64,000 nt of DNA. It comes from Taklimakanibacter lacteus (lineage in GTDB: Bacteria > Pseudomonadota > Alphaproteobacteria > Rhizobiales > Aestuariivirgaceae). The stretch covers positions 310,001-374,000 of the forward strand of contig QOZQ01000004.1 of assembly GCA_003576695.1 (NCBI GenBank), in the 5' to 3' direction. Position 1 is the stretch's first letter. The number at the start of each line of letters is the position of its first letter. The notes under the pieces are model-generated. The model worked only from the letters and a program-made list of their open reading frames with translations. It was not told where the DNA came from and ran no database searches. Positions 43,535 through 52,211 of this stretch are shown piece by piece. Position numbers and translations under genes: made by a program.

Positions 43535-44827
43535 TTACGAAAGCCGGTCCTGCACCCGATGCACGACATGGATCCGCCGCGCCACCTGGACGGCGACCGG
43601 ATGGTAGGGAACGCGGCTCAGATCGGTGACAGGTATCGGCATGGCCGCATCATCGAGCTTGCCCGCGGCCCACAGGCCCATCTTCTCGCCGAAGGAGACC
43701 GACAGCGCAACGCCGCGGCCGGAATAGATGCCGCCGAACAGCATGCCGGGCGCCAGGCGCATCAGGCGCGGCTTGCGGTCGGGCACGGCGGCGAGCACGC
43801 CTTCCCAATAGTCCTCGACCTGGGGCGTGTTGCCCAATTGGGGAAAGGCAATGGCGAGACGGCGCTGCAAACTGGCGAGGCCGCGCTCGCGGGCATTGAA
43901 CCACACCGTGTGGGTGCCGCCCGTGACGATGCGGAAATCACGATCGTAATGGAAGGCGCGGATGTCGCGTCGCGTGTCAGACACGGCGGGATTGTTCTTC
44001 AATATCGCGGCGCGCAGCGCGGGCGGGATGGGGGCCGAGGCGCCCTGGAAGACCTGGATCGGGATCATCGCCTGGTTGAGGCCGGGCCAGAATTTTCCCG
44101 TCAGGGCGTTGGTCGCCACCACGACCTGATTGGCGGTGACGCTGCCTTGCGCCGTCGTGAGGCGCCAGCGCGGGCCGTTGCGCGTGATCGCCGTGACTTG
44201 CGCAGTCTCGCGGATATCGACGCCCTGGTTTGCCGCCGCCGCAGCAAAGCCCAGCACCGCCGCATAGGGGTTCACATGGCCGCTATTGTGCAGGAGCCAG
44301 CCGCCTTCATAGCGGCTGCCCACCGCGTCCGACACTTCCGCCGCATCGAGCCATGTCGCCTGTTGGCCGAAGGCCTGCCATTCCTTGCAGAACTTGCGCA
44401 CGCGCTGCAGGGCCTGCGCGGAATGAGCCGGCTGGATCCAGCCTTTTTGGACCTGATCGCAATCGATGCCATATCGGCGCATGCGCTCGAAAGCGACCGG
44501 CGCCGCCTCGGCGACGAGCGCATTGTATCTCGGACCATAAACGGGGCCGAGTGCCGCCTCGATCTCGGAGGGCGATGCCTTGGAATGATGCGAGATCAGA
44601 AGGCCGTTATTGCGCCCGGAGGCGGCGCTGCCGATCTCATTGCCTTCGAGCAGCATGACCTTGCTGCCGCTGCCCGCCGCGGCGATGGCGGCGGCAAGCC
44701 CGGTGAAGCCGCCACCCACTACGGCGATATCGACATTCGCGTCACCGTCGAGCGAAGGATAGCGCTTGCCGGGCAGCCCGGCATTCCTGCGCCAGAGATG
44801 CGGGGTCTTCCAGTCGATCTCAAACAT
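43535..44827 (-). CDS. FAD-dependent oxidoreductase (DAO family)
   Basis: A 430-residue D-amino-acid-oxidase-family flavoprotein. The FAD Rossmann motif is DIAVVGGGFTGLAAAIAAAGSG, followed by EGNEIGSAASGRNNG, which is typical of glycine oxidase, sarcosine oxidase and gamma-glutamylputrescine oxidase relatives. The C-terminal FAD block is PGMLFGGIYSGRGVALSVSFG. It overlaps livF by 8 bases as the last gene of the Liv operon, so it likely oxidises the imported amine or amino acid. It is convergent with the decarboxylase (9-base gap). Confidence 0.88.
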   Translation of the reverse strand: MFEIDWKTPHLWRRNAGLPGKRYPSLDGDANVDIAVVGGGFTGLAAAIAAAGSGSKVMLLEGNEIGSAASGRNNGLLISHHSKASPSEIEAALGPVYGPRYNALVAEAAPVAFERMRRYGIDCDQVQKGWIQPAHSAQALQRVRKFCKEWQAFGQQATWLDAAEVSDAVGSRYEGGWLLHNSGHVNPYAAVLGFAAAAANQGVDIRETAQVTAITRNGPRWRLTTAQGSVTANQVVVATNALTGKFWPGLNQAMIPIQVFQGASAPIPPALRAAILKNNPAVSDTRRDIRAFHYDRDFRIVTGGTHTVWFNARERGLASLQRRLAIAFPQLGNTPQVEDYWEGVLAAVPDRKPRLMRLAPGMLFGGIYSGRGVALSVSFGEKMGLWAAGKLDDAAMPIPVTDLSRVPYHPVAVQVARRIHVVHRVQDRLS

Positions 44828-45569
44828 GCAGATTTTCTTCCGTCGCCGATCCGAGATAGAGCTCGCTCATGGCGCTGTGCGAGGCGATCTCGCGCGCATC
44901 GCCTGCGAGCTTGCAGCGGCCGGTCGAGAGCAGATAGGCGTAGTCGCCGCATTCGAGCGCCAGCTGCACATTCTGCTCGACCAGCAGGATGGCGATGCCG
45001 GTCTGCGACAGATCGAGAATGATGCGGAAGATCTGATGGACCAGCTTGGGTGCGAGACCGAGGGAGGGTTCATCGAGCATCAGGAGCTGGGGCTCGGCCA
45101 TCAGCGCACGGCCGATCGCCAGCATCTGCTGCTGGCCGCCCGACATGCGGCTCGCCATGCCGTTGCGGCGTTCCTTCAGGATGGGGAAAAGGGTGAAAGC
45201 TTCCTCGCGCAAGGCTTCGAAGCTCTTCGGGCCGCGGCCGATATGGGCGGCGACGAGGTTTTCCTCGACGGTGAGATGCTGGAAGATCTGGCGGCCCTCG
45301 GGGCAATGGGTGAGGCCTGCGCGCACCACGGTCTCGGGCCTGGCGCCGGTGATGTCGCGGTCATTGAAGCTGATCCGGCCCCTGGTGATGGTGGCGACGC
45401 CCGAGATGGAATTGAGCAAAGTCGTCTTGCCGGCGCCATTGGGGCCGAGAATGACGACGATCTCGTGGGGATGAACCGCGAGATCGATATCAGCCAGAAC
45501 GTTGGCGTGCCCGTAGCCCGAGCTTAGCCCTTCGATCCTGAGCAGCGGATTTGATCTCGTCGATGTCAT
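44820..45569 (-). CDS. livF: Branched-chain-amino-acid-type ABC transporter ATPase LivF
   Basis: A 249-residue ATPase of a HAAT importer. Walker A GPNGAGKTTL, signature MSGGQQQMLAIGRAL, Walker B LLMLDEPSLGLAP and the switch histidine region are present. LivF-type features are GLSSGYGHANVLADIDL and HCPEGRQIFQHLTVEENL. It works with LivG, LivH, LivM and LivJ encoded upstream. The start lies 80 bases inside livG, an unusually long overlap. Confidence 0.93.
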   Translation of the reverse strand: MTSTRSNPLLRIEGLSSGYGHANVLADIDLAVHPHEIVVILGPNGAGKTTLLNSISGVATITRGRISFNDRDITGARPETVVRAGLTHCPEGRQIFQHLTVEENLVAAHIGRGPKSFEALREEAFTLFPILKERRNGMASRMSGGQQQMLAIGRALMAEPQLLMLDEPSLGLAPKLVHQIFRIILDLSQTGIAILLVEQNVQLALECGDYAYLLSTGRCKLAGDAREIASHSAMSELYLGSATEENLHV

Positions 45570-46323
45570 TGGATGTACCCAGATAGGCTTGTTGCACCTC
45601 TGTATTGCCCTGCACCTCGGCCGGCGTTCCCTGGAACAGGAGCTTGCCGTGATGCATCACCAGGATCCGGTCGCACAGCGCCATCACCAGATCCATGTCA
45701 TGCTCCACGATGATCATGATGCGGTGGGGTGCGCGCAACGCCCTGAGCCTGGCGGTGAGCTCGGCGGTCTCGGCGTGGTTGAGGCCGGCGGCCGGCTCGT
45801 CGAGCAGCAGCACGCTCGGATCGCGCACCAGAGCGCGGGCGATCTCCAGCATGCGCTGGCGGCCATAGGGCAGGCTGCCGGCATCCTCGGAGATCCAGGG
45901 CAGGAGATCGAACTGCGCCAGGGCCTTGCGGCATTGCGCGTGGCGCTCGGCCTCGCGGCTCTTCGCATAAGGCGGCCACAGGACTTCCTTCCAGGCCAGC
46001 CCTGCGTCATCGGCGTAGTAGCAGACCTCGAGATTGTCGAGCACCGTCATCTGGTCGAACAGCCGGATATTCTGATAGGTGCGGGCAATGCCGCTGCCGG
46101 CGATCTGGTATTTCTTGAGACCGCTGATCTGCCGGTCGCCCAGAAGGATGCGTCCGGAGGTGACCGTGTAGGAGCCGGCCGTCATGTTGATGAGGGTGGA
46201 TTTGCCGGCGCCATTGGGACCGATGATGCCATGGATCAGACCGGGCTCGAACACCGCCGACACATCGTCGATGGCGACGTTGCTGCCATATTGCTTGCGC
46301 AGGTTTTCGAAGACCAGGTTCAT
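45490..46323 (-). CDS. livG: ABC transporter ATPase LivG
   Basis: A 277-residue ATPase. The ATG at 46323 overlaps the livM stop (ATGA) and starts MNLVFENLRKQYGSNVAIDDV. Walker A is GPNGAGKSTLINMTAG, the LivG-type insertion GSGIARTYQNIRLFDQMTVLDNL is present, the signature is LPYGRQRMLEIARAL and Walker B is LLLDEPAAGLNH. Typical LivG proteins end near QQAYLG; this one runs about 25 residues further (SNDIDEIKSAAQDRR...), overlapping livF. The extension suggests loss of an earlier stop codon. Confidence 0.93.
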   Translation of the reverse strand: MNLVFENLRKQYGSNVAIDDVSAVFEPGLIHGIIGPNGAGKSTLINMTAGSYTVTSGRILLGDRQISGLKKYQIAGSGIARTYQNIRLFDQMTVLDNLEVCYYADDAGLAWKEVLWPPYAKSREAERHAQCRKALAQFDLLPWISEDAGSLPYGRQRMLEIARALVRDPSVLLLDEPAAGLNHAETAELTARLRALRAPHRIMIIVEHDMDLVMALCDRILVMHHGKLLFQGTPAEVQGNTEVQQAYLGTSNDIDEIKSAAQDRRAKLGLRARQRSG

Positions 46324-47312
46324 CGGCGGAACAGCGACTTGAACAGGACATCCGGCCCCAGGCTGCGCGGCACGATGCCGCCCGGACGGATGATGATGAG
46401 GACGACCATGAGAAGACCCAGGAACAGAATGCGCCATTCGGCGAATTCGCGCAGGACCTCGGGCAGGAGGATGAGGATGGCGGCGCCCGCGATGATGCCG
46501 AGGATGTTGCCGATGCCGCCAATGACGATCAGGAGCACGATCAGGATCGATTCCTGCAGCGAGAAGCTTTCCGGGCTGACGAAGCGCTGGGAGGCGGCGA
46601 AGATGACGCCGGCAATCGAGCCGATGGTGGCGCTGATGGCGAAGGCGGCGAGCTTGGCGTTGGTGGTGTTGACGCCGACGCCCGCTGCCGCATCCTGGTC
46701 CTCACGGATCGCGGCCCAGGCCTTGCCGAGGATCGATTTCTGCAGGCGCCAGACGGCGAGGCCGGCCAGGATGCAGGTGACGAGCAGGAGCCAGAAGATC
46801 TCGGAAGGCCGCGCCACCGAGATGCCGAGCATATCGGCCCGGTCGAGCGCCGGTATGCCCTTGGGGCCGTTGGTCAGCCAATCCATGTTGTTGATGACGA
46901 TGCGGATGATCTCGCCGAAGCCGAGCGTGACGATGGCGAGATAGTCGCCGCGCAGGCGCAGCACCGGCAGGCCGAGCAATATGCCGGTGGCGGCGCCGAT
47001 CACCGCGGCGATGGGCAGGATGGCGAGCAGCGGCAAGTGGATGCCGAGCTGGTTCGAGGCGAGGAGCGCATAGGTATAGGCGCCGACCGCATAGAAGGCG
47101 ACGAAGCCCAGATCGAGGAGGCCGGCATAGCCGACGACGATGTTGAGGCCGATGCCGAGCAGGATATAGATCAGGAGGCTGTTGGCGACGCGGATATAGT
47201 AGTTGGGCAGGAAGGGCGTCGCGACAATGAGCGCGGCCGCCAGCGCGATCAGCAGGAAGGCCAGCCAGCGCGGCGCCCGCGCCGGGGCGGTGGTCAGGAC
47301 GGTCGATGCCAT
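46320..47312 (-). CDS. livM: ABC transporter permease LivM
   Basis: A 330-residue inner-membrane permease. LivM signature regions are NSLLIYILLGIGLNIVVGYAGLLDLG, VLRLRGDYLAIVTLGFGEIIRI, and GKAWAAIREDQDAAAGVGVNTTNAKLAAFAISATIGSIAG (the EAA-like cytoplasmic loop that contacts the ATPase). About ten membrane helices. The start overlaps the livH stop by one base and the stop overlaps livG, so the four genes are translationally coupled. The last ~15 residues are polar. Confidence 0.93.
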   Translation of the reverse strand: MASTVLTTAPARAPRWLAFLLIALAAALIVATPFLPNYYIRVANSLLIYILLGIGLNIVVGYAGLLDLGFVAFYAVGAYTYALLASNQLGIHLPLLAILPIAAVIGAATGILLGLPVLRLRGDYLAIVTLGFGEIIRIVINNMDWLTNGPKGIPALDRADMLGISVARPSEIFWLLLVTCILAGLAVWRLQKSILGKAWAAIREDQDAAAGVGVNTTNAKLAAFAISATIGSIAGVIFAASQRFVSPESFSLQESILIVLLIVIGGIGNILGIIAGAAILILLPEVLREFAEWRILFLGLLMVVLIIIRPGGIVPRSLGPDVLFKSLFRR

Positions 47313-48262
47313 CAGAACTCCCTCTTATAGACCATGCTCTCTTCCGAGACGGCTTCGCCGAGGAGACCGGCGGGACGGAACAGGAGGACGAGGATGAGGA
47401 TGGCGAAGGCGAAGACGTCGCGATATTCAGTGCCGATGGCGCCGTTGGTGAGGATCGGAAGCAAAGCAGTGCCGACGACCTCGACGAAAGCGAGGATGAA
47501 GGCGCCCAGCATCGCGCCGGGGATCGAGCCGATGCCGCCCAGGATGGCGGCCGTGAAGGCCTTGAGCCCGACGACCGCGCCCATGGTGGGCGTCATGATG
47601 CCGTAATAGCTCGAATAGAGGATGCCGCCGGAGGCGCCGAGCAGGGGGCCCAGGAAGAAGATCAGGCTGATGGCGCCGTTCACATTGATGCCGAGCAATT
47701 GCGCGGTGGGGCGGCTTTCGGAGACCGCGCGCACGATGATGCCGAGGCGGCTGCGGTTGACGAAGAAATGGAGGCCCAGCATCAGGATGAAAGCGGCGAT
47801 GAGGATGCCGATCTGCACGCTGGTGATCGATCCGCCGAGCACCTCATAGCGCTGGTTGGGGAAGAGATGCGGGAACATGCGCGGCTGCGGCCCGGCGGCA
47901 ATCTGCACGCCGGTCACCAGGAACAGCGAGACGCCGAGCGAGCTCAGCATGGGTGCCAGCCTGGTCGAATGGCGCAAGGGCTTGTAGGCCAGGCGCTCGA
48001 TGCCGACGCCGGCGAAGCCGACGAGGAGGATGGCGCCGAAGAAGGCCGCCGTCAGCGCCAGCGCGCCCGCCGCGCCGATGTCCGGCACCATGAGCGCCAG
48101 CAGCACGAAAGCGGCATAGGCGCCGAGCATGAACATCTCGCCATGGGCGAAATTGATCATGCGCAGCACGCCATAGACCATCGTGTAGCCGAGCGCGATC
48201 AAAGCATAGATCGCCCCGATGGTCAGGGCATTGAAGGTTTGCTGTACGATCGTACCCCACAT
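47312..48262 (-). CDS. livH: ABC transporter permease LivH
   Basis: A 316-residue permease. ATG 48262 begins MWGTIVQQTFNALTIGAIYA, the standard LivH opening, followed by LGYTMVYGVLRMINFAHGEMFMLGAY. The cytoplasmic loop GIIVRAVSESRPTAQLLGINVN is present. Upstream extension to 48307 is not supported. First of the tightly coupled livHMGF block; 319 bases separate it from livJ, and that gap holds repeats. Confidence 0.93.
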   Translation of the reverse strand: MWGTIVQQTFNALTIGAIYALIALGYTMVYGVLRMINFAHGEMFMLGAYAAFVLLALMVPDIGAAGALALTAAFFGAILLVGFAGVGIERLAYKPLRHSTRLAPMLSSLGVSLFLVTGVQIAAGPQPRMFPHLFPNQRYEVLGGSITSVQIGILIAAFILMLGLHFFVNRSRLGIIVRAVSESRPTAQLLGINVNGAISLIFFLGPLLGASGGILYSSYYGIMTPTMGAVVGLKAFTAAILGGIGSIPGAMLGAFILAFVEVVGTALLPILTNGAIGTEYRDVFAFAILILVLLFRPAGLLGEAVSEESMVYKREF

Positions 48263-48320
48263 GATCTCATGACCTTTGTGACGATGCGAGGTGTGGAGCA
48301 TACACACATCTCGCCGGTGA

Positions 48321-48527
48321 GCCTTTCACCCTCGCCCTGCAAGCGAAGCGCAGCGGGGAGAGGGTAGGGGCCCGCCGCGCAGCGGCGGGAAGGGTGAGGG
48401 GCAATGGGCGTTGCAATTCTGCTCCACCTTCCTGATCGAACACTCGAACTCAATTTGCGGCAGGCCCCTCACCCTCCCATTGCTTCGCAATGGGACCCTC
48501 CCTCTCCCCGCTGAAGCGGGGAGAGGG
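48321..48527. repeat. Palindromic repeats between livJ and livH, including family A copy 3
   Basis: 48464-48527 is a third copy of the two-hairpin unit seen at 4902 and 11824. Upstream, 48321-48402 is a related block (CACCCTCGCCCTGCAAGCG and CCGCCGCGCAGCGGCGGGAAGGGTGAGG). Stem-loops at this place could protect livJ mRNA so that the binding protein is made in excess, as in other importer operons; that role is inferred. The rest of the 319-bp gap shows nothing else. Confidence 0.75.
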
Positions 48528-48581
48528 CAAGGCATGGCCTAACACACGGCTCGGAGCGCATGCAAATGCGATCCGGGTTCC

Positions 48582-49691
48582 TCAATAGGAACCGATCAGC
48601 TTGAAGGTCTTGCCTTCGACTTCATAGAGATAGGACGGCGCCTTCTTCAATTCGCCGGTTTCGTCGAATTCGAGATCGCCGACGGCGGTCGAGACCTTGA
48701 CGCCATGCAGCGCCGCATTGAGGTCCTCGCGGGTCAGGCCCTTTGTCGTCTTCAGAACCTGCTCGAGAATCTGGCCCTGGACGAAGCCATAGATCGAATA
48801 GGCACCGGGTTCCTCGCCATATTTCTCCTTGTACAGCTTGGCGAAGTCGGCGATGGCGGGGCTTGCGTCCATGGGCGGAACCTGGATCGCCACGACGGCC
48901 TTCTGGGCATTCGCCTCTCCCGCCTGGTCGATGAATTCGGGCGTATAGCCGCCATCGGGAACGAAGAGCCTTGCGCCGACGCCCTGTTCCTTCATCTGGC
49001 GGGCGAACAGCGCCAGCTGCGGCATGACCGCGCCCAGATAGATGGCCTCGGGATTCTGCGTCTTGACCTGGGCCAGGACGGCGGTGAAGTCGACATCGGT
49101 CGGCGTCACCGAGACGGTCGAAAGAACCTTGCCGCCGGCCGCTTCGAAGTTCTTGGCGAAGATCTCGGAGATGCCCTGGCCGAAGACCTGCTTGTCGTTG
49201 ATCACCACGGCGGTCTTGAGGCCCAGCTTCTTGACGGCATATTCGGCCGGGAGCAGGGCGCCCGCAAGGTCATTGGCGACCGGACGCACCATGTACTTGT
49301 AGCCCTGCTGGGTGAGCGAGGGGTTGGAGCCGAAGGTCATGTTGGGCAGCGTGCATTCGTCATAGATCGGCAAGGTGGACTGGGCCACGCCGCTGTTGAA
49401 ATTGACGAGCGCGATGACGACCTTGTCGTCGTCGCAGAATTTCTGGGCGACGAGCGTGCCTTCGCGCGGATCGGCCTTGTCGTCCTGCTGGTTGTAGTTG
49501 ACGGTCACGCCGTTGACGCCGCCGGCGGCATTGAGCTTGTCGACGTAAAGCTTGAAGCCATTGTGCCAGGTCGAGCCGAAATAGGCCTGCGGGCCCGACA
49601 GGGGGCCGGACAGGCCAATGGTGATCTCTTCCGCCCAGGCGGAGCCCGCCAGGAAGACGGTGGCGAGAAGGGTTGCGGCTAGTTTCCTCAT
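48582..49691 (-). CDS. ABC transporter substrate-binding protein LivJ-like
   Basis: A 369-residue periplasmic binding protein. The signal peptide MRKLAATLLATVFLAGSAWA is followed by EEITIGLSGPLSGPQAYFGS, the standard start of type I (Leu/Ile/Val) binding proteins. The hinge and ligand-site regions are seen in NFNSGVAQSTLPIYDE and VINDKQVFGQGISEIFAKNFE. AGAGGAAC precedes the ATG. Ligand specificity cannot be read by eye; the neighbouring enzymes suggest an amino acid, amine or organic acid. A tandem operator lies 149 bases upstream. Confidence 0.92.
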   Translation of the reverse strand: MRKLAATLLATVFLAGSAWAEEITIGLSGPLSGPQAYFGSTWHNGFKLYVDKLNAAGGVNGVTVNYNQQDDKADPREGTLVAQKFCDDDKVVIALVNFNSGVAQSTLPIYDECTLPNMTFGSNPSLTQQGYKYMVRPVANDLAGALLPAEYAVKKLGLKTAVVINDKQVFGQGISEIFAKNFEAAGGKVLSTVSVTPTDVDFTAVLAQVKTQNPEAIYLGAVMPQLALFARQMKEQGVGARLFVPDGGYTPEFIDQAGEANAQKAVVAIQVPPMDASPAIADFAKLYKEKYGEEPGAYSIYGFVQGQILEQVLKTTKGLTREDLNAALHGVKVSTAVGDLEFDETGELKKAPSYLYEVEGKTFKLIGSY

Positions 49692-49839
49692 GGTGTTCCT
49701 CTCCAGTTGTCCCGCGCCGGGATCTGCGGTCTCGCGATTTTCCAAGGGCAGCGAAAAAACCTTGTCCGGCCGATGCCGGCCCGCCTTCGGCGAGCCGCAA
49801 ATCCATCACATCAGACTACGGAGGAGACGTCAAGAAAAG

Positions 49840-49871
49840 TGTAGACAATTGTGCAGACAAAAATGTAGAAA
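49840..49871 (-). promoter_or_regulatory. Three tandem regulator boxes upstream of livJ
   Basis: On the plus strand TGTAGACA (49840), TGCAGACA (49852) and TGTAGAAA (49864) repeat at an exact 12-bp pitch; on the coding strand they read TGTCTACA-like. Similar boxes occur at 59267-59286. They lie between gntR and livJ and are most likely GntR-family operator sites. Confidence 0.55.
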
Positions 49872-49878
49872 GATGCGG

Positions 49879-50616
49879 TCAGCGGGGCCGCGAGGCCCTG
49901 CGGCCGGAGGAGCTGTCGGATTTTTCCATGTAGACGTTGAGCAGGGCATCCTTGAGGGCCCGCTGAGCGCCCGATACCGTCATTTCTATATGGGACTTGA
50001 GCAGTGCCGTGCCGGCGGCGACGTCGCGCTTCATGGCGGCATCGACGATCTGCGAATGGGTGTTCACCATATCGAAGTCATGCGACACATGCTGGATCTG
50101 GATACGCCTTATGAAGCGGATGCGGGCATTGATCGCCTTGAGCTGGTTGACGATTTCGGGATTGCCGGACAGCTCCGCGATCAGCAGGTGAAAGCCCTCG
50201 TCGAGCACCAGGATGTCGTCCGGATCGCGCTCGCGGTAGTCCGCCTTGACGCCGTCCCAGAAGTCCTTGAGCCGGTCGCGCTCGGCGTCGCTGGCGCGCT
50301 CGCACATCAGCGTGAAAGCGCCGCATTCGATCATGGCGCGCAATTCATAGAGATCGAGCAAAGCGTCGATATCGAGCGCCTTGAAGAAGAAGCCGCGATT
50401 GGGGGTGAGGGCGATGAAGCCTTCGCTCGCCAGCCGGTTCAGGGCCTCGCGGATCGGGGTGCGCGAGACGCCCAGCGATTTGGCCAGCGCCATCTCGTTG
50501 ATCCGCTGGTCCGGCTTGAGCTTGAATTCGACCAGCTGCTTGCGGATTGCCTTGTAGGCGCGCTCGCCCGAATCGGCGGAGCGGCGGCCTTTGGGCGTCC
50601 GTTTGGGCTTGTGCAT
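49879..50616 (-). CDS. GntR-family (FadR/FCD) transcriptional regulator
   Basis: A 245-residue regulator. The winged helix is at ~18-85 (RAYKAIRKQLVEFKLKPDQRINEMALAKSLGVSRTPIREALNRLASEGFIALTPNRG), typical GntR. The FCD effector domain follows with the metal/ligand residues in ALLDLYELRAMIECGAF, LDEGFHLLIAELSGN and HSQIVDAAMKRD (Asp and His residues of the FCD site). An organic acid or amino acid is the expected effector. It lies between livJ and the P5C-reductase-like gene, and is the likely regulator of both halves of the catabolic locus. Confidence 0.92.
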   Translation of the reverse strand: MHKPKRTPKGRRSADSGERAYKAIRKQLVEFKLKPDQRINEMALAKSLGVSRTPIREALNRLASEGFIALTPNRGFFFKALDIDALLDLYELRAMIECGAFTLMCERASDAERDRLKDFWDGVKADYRERDPDDILVLDEGFHLLIAELSGNPEIVNQLKAINARIRFIRRIQIQHVSHDFDMVNTHSQIVDAAMKRDVAAGTALLKSHIEMTVSGAQRALKDALLNVYMEKSDSSSGRRASRPR

Positions 50617-50673
50617 CTTGGCGAACCTTTCAAAATCGGGTCTTCAACCGGCCGAACAGAGTGGAGCTAGGCG

Positions 50674-51429
50674 ATGGCTTTTGGCATTCTCGGCGTTGGC
50701 CATCTGGCACGCTCCATCATTATTCGTCTACTCGATAGTGGCGTGAAGCCGGGAGACCTCGTGCTGTCGGCACGCGGCCAGGGAAGCCAGGTGGGCGCCA
50801 AATATGGCATCCCCGTCATGGCGAGCAATGCGGAGCTGGTGCGGCGCTGCAAGGTGGTGCTGCTGTCGGTCCGGCCCCGGGATGCGGTCACCGCCCTTGC
50901 CAGCCTGCCCTGGTCGGAGGGCCATGTCGTCGTCTCGGCCTGCGCCGGCATTGCGATCGCCCGGTTGCAGGAGGCGGCACCCGCCGCCCGGATCACGCGT
51001 GTCATGCCGCTGACGGCCTGCGAATTGGGGGCGAGCCCGACGACCATCTTTCCCGATCTCACGGCTGCCCGACCGCTGATCGATCCCTTGGGCCCGGTCA
51101 TCGTGCTGCGCGACGAGCAGGAATTCGAAACGGCGACGGTCAGTGCCGCCACATATGGATGGGCGCAGGATCTCATCCGGCAAAGCGCCCAATGGCTCGC
51201 GCGCCAGGGCGTCGAGCCCGCAACCGCGCGGCAATTGATGGCGCGGACTTTCGTGGCGGCGGGCCGCATGGCGGATGAGGCGGAAGGCGATCTCGACGAG
51301 ATCCTGCGCCAGCTCGTCACGCCGGGCGGCATCACCGAGCTTGGCCTCAAGACACTGGCGCGCCGCGAGGTGCCGTCGGCCTGGGCCGAAGCTTCGGACG
51401 CCGTGCTGGCGCGATTGCGTGAACGCTGA
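50674..51429 (+). CDS. Pyrroline-5-carboxylate reductase-like oxidoreductase
   Basis: A 251-residue NAD(P)-dependent enzyme of the ProC family. The Rossmann start is MAFGILGVGHLARSIIIRLLDSG. VVVSACAGIAIARLQEAAP matches the ProC 'SI.AGI....L' block, and LVTPGGITELGLKTL matches the conserved 'SPGGTT..GL..L' dimer/active-site helix. Sequence drift from true ProC and the catabolic setting suggest reduction or oxidation of another cyclic imine or imino acid. It is divergent from gntR (57-base gap) and convergent with the SDR gene. Confidence 0.82.
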   Translation: MAFGILGVGHLARSIIIRLLDSGVKPGDLVLSARGQGSQVGAKYGIPVMASNAELVRRCKVVLLSVRPRDAVTALASLPWSEGHVVVSACAGIAIARLQEAAPAARITRVMPLTACELGASPTTIFPDLTAARPLIDPLGPVIVLRDEQEFETATVSAATYGWAQDLIRQSAQWLARQGVEPATARQLMARTFVAAGRMADEAEGDLDEILRQLVTPGGITELGLKTLARREVPSAWAEASDAVLARLRER

Positions 51430-51438
51430 GCGCCAGAT

Positions 51439-52191
51439 TCAATCGGGCTTGAAGATGCCATAGACATGGCCGCCGGTCGCCTGGTCGGTGGGCTCGATGC
51501 TGATGCGCGCCAGATCGGCATGCTGGGGCATGGACAAGGCGGCTGCGATCGCGGCGGCAACATCATCGGGCGCCAAAGGCCGCTGCTCGGTATACATCTT
51601 CTGCTTCAGGCCCGCCTTGTCGCCGGCGAAGGCCTGCAAATAGAATTCCGTCTCGACCCGGCCCGGGCTCACTTCCGTGATCCTGATATTCGAGCCGGCG
51701 AGATCGTAGCGTAGGATGCCGCAGGCATGCGCGAGGCCGGCCTTGGCGGCGCCATAGCTGACGGTGCCGGGGAAGACGGCATGGCCCGCGGTGCTGGTGA
51801 TGCTGAAGATGTGGCCGCGCTTGCGGGCGATCATGCCGGGCAGCAGCGCCTGGATGAGCTCGAGCGGTGCGGTGAGATTGAGCGCGACAGTGTCGCGGAT
51901 CTCCTGGGCGGTCTGCAGATGGAGGGGGCGAACCGTGGCGAGGCCGCCGGCATTGTTCACCAATATGTCGATCTCGGCACCGGCAAGCCCGGCGCATAGA
52001 GCCGCCGTATCGCGGATATCGGCGACGATGGGAATGATGCCAGTGGTGCGGGCGAGCTCGGCCAGCGCATCAGCGCTGCGGGCAGCGGCATAGACGGCGA
52101 GGCCGCGCCCGCGCAGCCTGCGGCAGATGGCGGCGCCAATGCCCTTTGATCCGCCGGTGACCAGTGCCGAGCGATAGGGTTGCAATGTCAT
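51439..52191 (-). CDS. Short-chain dehydrogenase/reductase (SDR)
   Basis: A 250-residue classical SDR. Cofactor motif ALVTGGSKGIGAAICRRLRG, the NNAGG block (ILVNNAGGLATV), catalytic Ser (IFSITSTAG) and YGAAKAGLAHA with the Tyr and Lys are all present. The ATG at 52191 follows AAAGGAGATGG; a GTG at 52215 overlapping the previous stop is the alternative. Last gene of the minus-strand catabolic operon. It would oxidise or reduce a hydroxy/keto intermediate. Confidence 0.9.
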   Translation of the reverse strand: MTLQPYRSALVTGGSKGIGAAICRRLRGRGLAVYAAARSADALAELARTTGIIPIVADIRDTAALCAGLAGAEIDILVNNAGGLATVRPLHLQTAQEIRDTVALNLTAPLELIQALLPGMIARKRGHIFSITSTAGHAVFPGTVSYGAAKAGLAHACGILRYDLAGSNIRITEVSPGRVETEFYLQAFAGDKAGLKQKMYTEQRPLAPDDVAAAIAAALSMPQHADLARISIEPTDQATGGHVYGIFKPD

Positions 52192-52211
52192 TGGGCCATC
52201 TCCTTTCGAGG

